NCBI RefSeq assembly: GCF_003605755.1
Contig: NZ_RAHJ01000021.1
Location: 1 to 48,611, forward strand
DNA: 48,611 nucleotides
Direction: 5' to 3'
Source: Tsuneonella suprasediminis
GTDB taxonomy: Bacteria; Pseudomonadota; Alphaproteobacteria; Sphingomonadales; Sphingomonadaceae
A program made the position numbers and the translations under genes. How positions within the stretch are numbered: the first letter of the stretch is position 1; every line of letters begins with the position of its first letter. This document shows positions 42,851 through 48,611 of this stretch, piece after piece. The notes beneath the pieces were generated by a model that was not told the DNA's origin, did no database searches, and saw only the letters and a list, made by a program, of their open reading frames with translations.

Positions 42851-43639
42851 ATGATGACAGACACACACCATCCGGGCGCCAGCAACCCCCTCGACTTTTC
42901 CGGCAAGACCGCGCTCGTCACCGGGGCAGGATCGGGCATCGGGGCCGCCGCAGCGCGGTGGCTGGCCGATCATGGCATTGCGAAGCTGCATCTGGTCGAT
43001 GTCGATCCGGCAGGATTGGAGGCGCTCGCCCTGCACTGCGAAGTCGAACATCATGTACACGACGTGTCCGATCCGCAATTCTGGGGCGGGTTCGAACGCA
43101 GCGTGGGCAAACTCGATCACGCGCTGGTCAATGCCGGGATCGGCAGCGCTGGCCCGATTGCCGAACAGAGTTTCGAGGAATGGCGCCGCGTGATGGCAAT
43201 CAACCTCGATGGCGCGTTCCTGACGCTGGCCGCCGCGCTGCGACTGATGCGCGCCACTGGCGGCGGCAGCGCAGTCGTCACCAGTTCGATAACCGCAATT
43301 AAGCCAGTGGCCGGGATTGGTGCTTATGGCGTGGCCAAGGCCGGTGTGGCGCACATGGCGCGGATCGCTGCGGCAGAAAACGCCCGGCACAATATCCGCG
43401 TGAACGCCATCGCGCCGGGCGGGGTCGATACCAATATCTGGAACAGCGGAGAGGCTTTTCAGCAAGCGGTCGCCGCGCACGGGCGCGATGCCGCGATTGC
43501 AGCGATGGGTGCCGACACCCCGCGCGGTCGTTTCGCTACGCCGGACGAACTGGCCTGCGACATCGGTTATCTGCTGTCCGACATGGCAGCCAATGTTACC
43601 GGCACCGTTCTGGTGAGCGACGGAGGCTATTCGCTGTAG
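42851..43639 (+). CDS. SDR-family oxidoreductase
   Basis: A classical short-chain dehydrogenase/reductase of 262 residues; two ATG codons at 42851 and 42854 are possible starts. The cofactor motif is TGAGSGIGAAAARWL with D after strand 2 (LVDVD), which favours NAD(H). NAGIGSAGPI, the catalytic serine in VVTSSITAIKP and YGVAKAG (Tyr-Lys) follow. The substrate is unknown. It stands alone between a spacer and repeats. Confidence 0.92.
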   Translation: MMTDTHHPGASNPLDFSGKTALVTGAGSGIGAAAARWLADHGIAKLHLVDVDPAGLEALALHCEVEHHVHDVSDPQFWGGFERSVGKLDHALVNAGIGSAGPIAEQSFEEWRRVMAINLDGAFLTLAAALRLMRATGGGSAVVTSSITAIKPVAGIGAYGVAKAGVAHMARIAAAENARHNIRVNAIAPGGVDTNIWNSGEAFQQAVAAHGRDAAIAAMGADTPRGRFATPDELACDIGYLLSDMAANVTGTVLVSDGGYSL

Positions 43640-43727
43640 CGATCTGGAACGGAAGATCATCTGCGGGGGGCGCCGAGCCGGAATAGCGCAAGTGGGAACA
43701 CCGCATCGCCCAACCATCCTCTTTCCT

Positions 43728-43848
43728 CGTCATTGCGAGGAGCCGAAGGCGACGTGGCAATCCATCGTCCGCCCTTGGCCTCCGTCACAACCGCCGCGAT
43801 AGGCGGAACCCTCACCCCATGGATTGCTTCACTGCGTTCGCAATGACG
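43728..43848. repeat. Palindromic repeat B, full copy
   Basis: It opens CGTCATTGCGAGGAGCCGAA and closes TTCACTGCGTTCGCAATGACG less its first base; the two ends are inverted complements. The middle has CACAACCGCCGCGATAGGCG. Confidence 0.85.
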
Positions 43849-43876
43849 AGTGGGGAGGCATGCGACTATCCCAAGC

Positions 43877-43965
43877 CGTCGCCCCGGACCTGATCCGGGG
43901 CCCCGCTATTCTTCTGGCACGGCACTGGCAGAAGCTGGACCCCGGCTCGGTGGCCGGGGTGACGG
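43877..43965. repeat. Palindromic repeat A, full copy (89 bp)
   Basis: It contains two inner palindromes, GCCCCGGACCTGATCCGGGGC-like on the left and CCCCGGCTC...GGCCGGGG on the right. The same 89-bp length recurs at 47989 and 48444. Confidence 0.85.
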
Positions 43966-44019
43966 AAGCGGGGCGACGGGGCGACGGGGCGGGTAAGAAC
44001 GTAGCCTCACCCGCCCCCT

Positions 44020-44142
44020 CGTCATTGCGAGGGGCCGAAGGCGACGCGGCAATCCATCGACCGCCATTCGCCTCATCCCCAACCAGTGCGATGGGCGCGA
44101 CCGCCGAGCCTTGGATTGTGCTTCACCGCGTTCGCAATCACG
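44020..44142. repeat. Palindromic repeat B, full copy
   Basis: Starts CGTCATTGCGAGGGGCCGAA and ends GCGTTCGCAATCACG. It follows repeat A by 54 bases, with a linker containing AAGAACGTAGCCTC, as in the right-end modules. Confidence 0.8.
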
Positions 44143-44256
44143 AAGAGTGAAACGCGCTGGAGCCACCCGACACAATGGCCACGGTGAATGCACAGACTGT
44201 GCAGGGAAGCAGAACCGCCCCGGCAGCACCGGCCACAAACCCCGGATCGGGCATTC

Positions 44257-44281
44257 GGAACCACAGCGCTGGAATTCCGTT
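44257..44281 (+). promoter_or_regulatory. EcfG-type general stress promoter
   Basis: GGAAC at 44257-44261 and CGTT at 44278-44281 are separated by 16 bp, an exact match to the promoter recognised by the alphaproteobacterial stress sigma factor EcfG (GGAAC-N16/17-CGTT). Transcription would start near 44288, about 28 bases before the hemerythrin start codon. Confidence 0.7.
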
Positions 44282-44315
44282 CATTCGGCAAACACCGAAT
44301 AACGAAGGGAATTTT

Positions 44316-44831
44316 ATGGATATCGTCGATTGCATCCTTGCCGACCACGATCGCCAGCGCAGGATGTTCGCCGCGCTCGACCAAGCGCGCGGCGATAACG
44401 ACACGCTGGGCAAGATCTTCAACCGCCTTCGCAACTTCCTCGAAGCCCATGCGGAGGCCGAAGAGCTCTATTTCTACCCACGCTTGCTGCAACTGGGCGA
44501 AGGCGCGCTCGATTCCGACAGTGCGGAAGAAACCACCGACGATGCGATCGACGATCACAACAAGATCGCCGAAGCCGCCGAAGCCGCGAAGAAGGAGAAG
44601 GTCGGTTCGGACGCATGGTGGAAATGCGTCGATAAGACCAACCTTCAGAACTCCAAGCACATGAGCGAGGAGGAGCGTCAGGGCCTGACCGACTTCCGTC
44701 GCAAGGTGCCGTTAGAGGAACGCGTTCAGCTCGGCCTCAAATACCTTGCATTCGAATCGCACCATTCGGGCGAATACGAACGCGAAGAGAAAGACCCGGA
44801 AGAATATATCGAGAAAAACGAAGCAGCCTGA
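44316..44831 (+). CDS. Hemerythrin-like (HHE domain) protein
   Basis: A helical protein of 171 residues from the ATG at 44316, with GAAGGGA upstream. Candidate iron ligands are H11 (ADHDRQRRMF), H45 and E49 (HAEAEELYFYP) and H81 (DDHNKIAEA), with HMSEEERQG further on. HHE proteins bind a diiron centre and are linked to oxygen, nitric oxide or stress responses. The longer frame upstream (from 44175) has no homology. The EcfG-type promoter points to control by the general stress response. Confidence 0.88.
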   Translation: MDIVDCILADHDRQRRMFAALDQARGDNDTLGKIFNRLRNFLEAHAEAEELYFYPRLLQLGEGALDSDSAEETTDDAIDDHNKIAEAAEAAKKEKVGSDAWWKCVDKTNLQNSKHMSEEERQGLTDFRRKVPLEERVQLGLKYLAFESHHSGEYEREEKDPEEYIEKNEAA

Positions 44832-45029
44832 TCAAATACTCCGTTCAGAGATGGAGGATGCACCTCCCCCTTATTGGAAGTTTTCTATAAGCTTCAAAGA
44901 GATATCGCGGCATTAATATATTTTTGAGCGATTTAACCCTCTAATTGATTTGCGGTAAGGTGGCATCGTTGAAAAACGGCACCCGAACAATAGCCACAAC
45001 CGGCCTCAGGATTCGGGAAATACTAAGCC

Positions 45030-45773
45030 GTGAAAATGTCTCTGCCCGCCTTCATTGCAGCCATCCTTACCCTTGGCTGCGCCAGCGCTGCCTATGCCGA
45101 CACGAGCGGCGAACGGGACTGGCATTATCGCGATGGTGAAACGGCGGAAAACTGGTCTGCCGTCAATCCCCGTTACGGATTGTGCGATCGGGGCACGATG
45201 CAATCGCCAGTCGACCTGAGCGCAGTCGCCACGCGCGGCACAACGCGCTTCGCTGCCGCCTATGGCCCCGCCCCGGCGAAGCTGACGGTCGGCCCCGGCA
45301 AAATGAAGGCGGAGGTCGATCAGGGCATGGGCCTGATCCACGGGGGACGCCTGTTCCCGCTCAGGCAAGTCCATTTCCACACCCCGGCTGAACACAAGAT
45401 CCACGGCAAACTCTATCCACTCGCCGCGCATTTCGTCCATGCGACCGACGATGGCGAGTTGACGGTTCTGGGCGTGACATTCGAAGCGGGCGCGGAAAAT
45501 CCCGCCTTGCAGACAATACTCGACGCGGTGACTGCCGGGGCAGACAGTGTCGAACTCGATCTCGCGCAACTGGCACCGCGCGATCAGGCGGTCTATCGCT
45601 ACATGGGCTCGCTCACCACTCCACCGTGCAGCGAAGGGGTGAACTGGTTCGTTGCCGCCACCGTACTGACTGCCAGCAAGGAACAGATTGCCGCGATGAC
45701 CGATCGACTGGGCACCAGCAATCGATCGCTGCAACCACTCAACGGCCGTCTGGTTCTCGCGCCGGAGAATTGA
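45030..45773 (+). CDS. Periplasmic alpha-class carbonic anhydrase
   Basis: An alpha carbonic anhydrase of 247 residues from the GTG at 45030, or 245 from the ATG at 45036. The signal peptide ends AAYA near residue 23. Zinc ligands H115, H117 (QVHFHTPAEH) and H134 (LAAHFVHA) are present, with MQSPVDL and SLTTPPCSEGVNWFV. C52 and the cysteine in PPCSEG are placed to form the usual disulfide. It interconverts carbon dioxide and bicarbonate in the periplasm. An AT-rich spacer of 198 bp precedes it. Confidence 0.94.
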   Translation: MKMSLPAFIAAILTLGCASAAYADTSGERDWHYRDGETAENWSAVNPRYGLCDRGTMQSPVDLSAVATRGTTRFAAAYGPAPAKLTVGPGKMKAEVDQGMGLIHGGRLFPLRQVHFHTPAEHKIHGKLYPLAAHFVHATDDGELTVLGVTFEAGAENPALQTILDAVTAGADSVELDLAQLAPRDQAVYRYMGSLTTPPCSEGVNWFVAATVLTASKEQIAAMTDRLGTSNRSLQPLNGRLVLAPEN

Positions 45774-45830
45774 CGCTAGGAGAACAGGGCCTGCCGCCTC
45801 CCCAAGTGGAAGTGGCAAGCTTCGCAGCGA

Positions 45831-46166
45831 TCAATGCGCCGCCACTCTGGAAAAGAGATTCATTATCACCACGCCACAGATTATCAGCGCCATTCCCGCA
45901 ATCGCCGGACCATCCAGCTTCTGGCCGTGGAATATCCAGGCGACTGCCGATATCAGAACAATCCCGGCACCAGACCAGATCGCGTAAGCAATGCCCGTTG
46001 GAATCGACTTCAACGTCAGCGAGAGAAAGTAGAACGACACCAGATATGCGGCGACGGTGACAAGGCCTGGCACAAGCTTTGAGAAGCCGTCAGACTGCTT
46101 CAGAAAAGTGGTTCCGATCACTTCGGCAAGGATCGCCATACCCAGATAGACGTAGCTCACATTCAC
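45831..46166 (-). CDS. EmrE-like small multidrug resistance (SMR) transporter
   Basis: A four-helix membrane protein of 111 residues, proton-coupled exporter of cationic compounds. It matches EmrE closely: YVYLGMAILAEVIGTTFLKQS with the essential glutamate at E15, SIPTGIAYAIWSGAGIVLIS, and the C-terminal FSRVAAH. The GTG at 46166 has GGAG upstream. Another start 10 codons upstream lacks homology. No guanidine riboswitch is evident ahead of it. Confidence 0.93.
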   Translation of the reverse strand: MNVSYVYLGMAILAEVIGTTFLKQSDGFSKLVPGLVTVAAYLVSFYFLSLTLKSIPTGIAYAIWSGAGIVLISAVAWIFHGQKLDGPAIAGMALIICGVVIMNLFSRVAAH

Positions 46167-46631
46167 GCTCCATATCTCTGCGGGGAGCGCGAACACCTCG
46201 CCGCGCCACCCCGAACGTTGTTCGATTGACGCCGAGGCGGAGAAGAACCCGCAGTGCGGGTGCAGGAGCCACCACCCTGCTGCTCTATTTTCGACAGTGC
46301 GGATATAGGGCTTTCAGGCGTTGAAGTCAGTGTGCTTTTGGATTTGACTGTAACTAAGCGGGGTTACCGGTGCCGATCAGGCTGCCTCTACCTTCTGCAC
46401 GAAAACCATGCGCCGTTTGCGCCGCGCTGCGAGTTGCGCTTCCGCTGGTTACCTTTCGGGGGGGGCACACGCTGGCGGTTCGATGCTGCGTCCGCTATTC
46501 ACAGACGTGGCTGCCCGCGCTCCGCATGGGTTCCATCAAATGACCCCGACCGACCTTCCTGCCCCGACTTTCGCCTATTTCCCCCCGGCACCCTGCTCCA
46601 GGGCGGATAGTATAGCGGAGATCACAGCCGG
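46167..46631. other. Spacer between SMR gene and folP, no gene seen
   Basis: A small hairpin ACCCGC-AGT-GCGGGT lies at 46247-46261. The remainder shows no repeat copy, no convincing frame and no clear promoter. Confidence 0.5.
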
Positions 46632-47747
46632 TCAGTCCCCCGGCAGAGCGGAGAAATCGGTCAGTGCGGCATCGCGCAGACCGCGCCATACATTGCGCGC
46701 CTGCACCGTTTCGAACACGTCGTGGACCCGCACGATCTGCACCCCGGCGTCCATCCCCTTGACCGCCAGCGCCACGCTGCCGCCTTGCCGCTGTTGAGCG
46801 GCAACCTCGTTGCTGAGCGCGCCGATCATCCGTTTGCGGCTGACGCCTAGCATAATCGGCTGCCCCAGTGCATGAAAAAGCGGCAGTGCATTGATAAGAA
46901 ATAGATTTTCCGCCAGCGACTTACCAAACCCGATGCCGGGATCGAGCACGATATTGGCCCGCGCCACGCCGGCGGCCAGTGCCGCATCGCGCCGTTCGCG
47001 CAGCCAGTCGAACACATCGAACGCCACTGCGGCATAGTCGCCATCGGCATGCAGATCTTCGCCCTCCCCCGGCGCATGCATCAGCACCACCGGACAGCCG
47101 CGCGCCGCGACCAGTTCCATGCTGCGCGGATCGTGGCGCAGGGCGGATACGTCGTTGATCATATGCGCCCCATTGTCGAGCGCGGCCTCCATCACCGCGG
47201 CACGGCGGGTATCGACGCTGATCGCCGCGCCCATCTGCGCGCAGTATTCGACTGCAGGGCGGACCCGCTCAAGCTCGTCCCCCTCCCACACGGCAGGCGC
47301 GCCGGGACGCGTGGATTCGCCGCCGATATCAACCATCGCCGCGCCCGCTTCCAGCATCTGCGCCGCGTGGGCCGCGCCGTCTTCGGGCCGGTCGAGAAAC
47401 TTGCCTCCGTCGGAGAAGCTGTCGGGCGTGACATTGAGGATACCCGCCACTTGCGGCTGATCGAGCCGGATCGTGCGCCCGCCCATCTGCAACGGCGGAT
47501 GCGCCATCCGCAGATTGCTCCACTGCGCCTCCGCCTCTGCGCCCAGATCGGCCGGAAGCGCGGCGAAGGTATCGGCCGCCTCCGCCGGGCTGAACCGCAA
47601 GCGCTGCGTCACCTGCCCGCCCTGCCGCACGATCGCGGCAAAGCGGTGGGCATAGACCAGCCCTCCGGCCAGCCGTACCGCATCGCCCTCTTCGCTTTGC
47701 GGGCTATCGCAGAGGCCGATGGGCTGGAGGTAGATCTGCTGGCTCAT
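46632..47747 (-). CDS. folP: Dihydropteroate synthase
   Basis: A folate enzyme of 371 residues that joins 4-aminobenzoate to dihydropterin pyrophosphate; it is the sulfonamide target. The catalytic barrel starts at about residue 98 with VAGILNVTPDSFSDGG and DIGGESTRPGA; DPGIGFGKSLAENL and SRKRMIG follow. An N-terminal extension of nearly 95 residues is absent from E. coli FolP but is seen in other sphingomonads; its role is unknown. FolB lies elsewhere in this window, so the pathway genes are not clustered. Confidence 0.94.
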   Translation of the reverse strand: MSQQIYLQPIGLCDSPQSEEGDAVRLAGGLVYAHRFAAIVRQGGQVTQRLRFSPAEAADTFAALPADLGAEAEAQWSNLRMAHPPLQMGGRTIRLDQPQVAGILNVTPDSFSDGGKFLDRPEDGAAHAAQMLEAGAAMVDIGGESTRPGAPAVWEGDELERVRPAVEYCAQMGAAISVDTRRAAVMEAALDNGAHMINDVSALRHDPRSMELVAARGCPVVLMHAPGEGEDLHADGDYAAVAFDVFDWLRERRDAALAAGVARANIVLDPGIGFGKSLAENLFLINALPLFHALGQPIMLGVSRKRMIGALSNEVAAQQRQGGSVALAVKGMDAGVQIVRVHDVFETVQARNVWRGLRDAALTDFSALPGD

Positions 47748-47988
47748 CGCGCGCGCACCTTCATGTAACAGGGTGACATGGACCGCATGTTACACAGTCC
47801 TGAAGAGAAAAAATCCGCCTCTACCAATCGCCGTTTGCAATGGGGATGGAAAGGGCAATGGCGGCGCATTCCCCCGATCTATGGCGAGCGGGCGCTGTAG
47901 GAAAGAGGGTGAGAGGGTGGGAGGCACCGTCTGCCACCCACGCGCGGCGCCTGCGGTCATCTGGCCACCACCGCCCCGCATTTTGCAA
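47748..47988. other. Spacer upstream of folP
   Basis: Apart from the inverted repeat at 47764-47794 I see nothing that can be supported here; the open frames have no homology. Confidence 0.5.
47764..47794. promoter_or_regulatory. Inverted repeat TGTAACA/TGTTACA upstream of folP
   Basis: Two perfect 7-bp inverted half sites, 47764-47770 and 47788-47794, are 24 bp apart centre to centre, 17 to 47 bases before the folP start. They could bind a dimeric or paired regulator, or contain the promoter. Confidence 0.35.
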
Positions 47989-48443
47989 CGTCGCCCCGGA
48001 CCTGATCCGGGGCCCCGCTCCTCTTCCTGCGCGACACTGGCAGAAGCTGGACCCCGGCTCAAAGGCCGGGGTGACGGAACCGGTGCGGCGGCGAGAGGGG
48101 GTGGGCAAGAACGTAGCCTCGCCCCACCTCGCCATCCGTCATCGCGAGAAGCCGCAGGCGACGTGGCAATCAAAGGACCGCCCCTTTGCCTCCATCACAG
48201 CCGAAGTGATGGGCAGCATCCTCACGCCATGGATTGCTTCACTGCGTTCGCAATGACGAACGGAGGGGGCAGGACGATAGCCAAGCAGGCAAGAACGCGG
48301 CCTTACCCGACCCCGAGCCTCGTCATTGCGAGGAGCCGAAGGCGACGTGGCAATCCAAGGACCGTACCTCGCCCCTCTCACACCCGCCGTGATGGGCGGC
48401 ACCATCGCGCCATAGCTTGCGGAGAAGCCTGACCACCCCACAA
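47989..48443. repeat. Compound repeat module, first copy of a 455-bp tandem unit
   Basis: The unit consists of repeat A (47989-48077), a 59-bp linker with GGGCAAGAACGTAGCCTCGC, a full repeat B (48137-48258), a short spacer, and a truncated second repeat B from 48321. The next copy starts at 48444 with the same order. Confidence 0.85.
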
Positions 48444-48611
48444 CGTCGCCCCGGACCTGATCCGGGGCCCCGCTCTTCTTCCTGCGGGGCACTGGCAAAA
48501 GCTGAACCCCGGCTCGGTGGCCGGGGTGACGGAACCGGTGCGGGGGTGAGAGGGGGCGGGCAAGAACGTAGCCTCGCCCCACCTCGCCATCCGTCATCGC
48601 GAGAAGCCGCA
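48444..48611. repeat. Second copy of the 455-bp unit, cut by window edge
   Basis: Repeat A at 48444-48532, the same 59-bp linker, and the first 20 bases of repeat B from 48592 are in register with the first copy at a constant offset of 455 bp. The sequence continues beyond the window. Confidence 0.85.

Larger units (their letters stand above)
43640..44256. other. Repeat-filled spacer
   Basis: No gene seen. It holds repeat B (43728-43848), repeat A (43877-43965), a linker with GGGCGACG in direct repeats, and a second repeat B (44020-44142). Confidence 0.7.

Noticed and set aside
46254-46797. Plus-strand frames between the SMR gene and folP
   Set aside because: Low-quality composition, no ribosome site, and partly antisense to folP.
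47790-48597. Several open frames on both strands at the right end
   Set aside because: All are explained by repeats A and B and their tandem copies.

Overview
This window looks like chromosomal DNA of an alphaproteobacterium of the order Sphingomonadales, most likely near the Erythrobacteraceae. The evidence is the protein sequences (aa3 oxidase cluster, split transhydrogenase PntAA/PntAB/PntB, HTH-RibB fusion, alanine/lysine-tailed L21), the GC-rich coding style, and two families of palindromic intergenic repeats typical of sphingomonads. The genus is an inference. I see no rRNA, tRNA or CRISPR array.

Layout. 1-848: an IS5-family insertion sequence (IS427-like), cut by the left window edge and abutting a secreted dipeptidase gene. 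2100-7600: accessory and stress genes (dipeptidase, SWIB protein, PEBP-like protein, S41 lipoprotein peptidase, TetR regulator divergent from a predicted diiron hydrolase, GNAT acetyltransferase), then the L21/L27 pair to 8403. 8586-9787: a lipoprotein gene overlapping an FNR-type regulator gene, followed by a perfect FNR box in a convergent spacer. 14670-9957 (minus): a compact seven-gene run thrC, SAM methyltransferase, folB, an unknown, moaA, moaD, moaE. 14760-15450: repeat arrays, then an orphan secreted protein. 23952-16430 (minus): the aa3 cytochrome c oxidase cluster (ctaC, ctaD, alpha/beta hydrolase, ctaB, a 40-residue membrane protein, ctaG, ctaE, DUF983, SURF1). 24126-29477 (plus): an overlapping run pyrE, pdxJ, acpS, lepB, AI-2E-type permease, DUF3089, ruvX. 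33729-29812 (minus): dgt, NAD(P)-binding protein, Nmad3-like protein, HTH-RibB. 33815-33932: a candidate small RNA. 34785-40960: Asp/Glu racemase, the paired diheme cytochrome and beta-helix protein, a small secreted protein, the pnt operon and the 41-residue aa3 oxidase subunit IV. 41115-47747: an NtrC-like response regulator with altered AAA+ motifs, an SDR, a hemerythrin-like protein behind an EcfG-type promoter, a periplasmic alpha carbonic anhydrase, an EmrE-like SMR transporter and folP. 47989-48611: a 455-bp tandem duplication of a compound repeat that runs off the right edge.

How it works together. The core theme is aerobic respiration and redox balance: the terminal oxidase with its heme, copper and assembly factors, the small subunit IV gene placed with the proton-translocating transhydrogenase, and an oxygen-sensing FNR. 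A second theme is cofactor synthesis: folate (folB, folP), molybdopterin (moaADE), pyridoxal phosphate (pdxJ) and riboflavin (ribB). The most unusual items are the response regulator that has lost both its sigma-54 contact motif and its arginine-finger residues; the HTH-RibB-degenerate RibA fusion with a palindrome across its own -10 box; the candidate small RNAs near 9890 and 33860; and the compound repeat modules.
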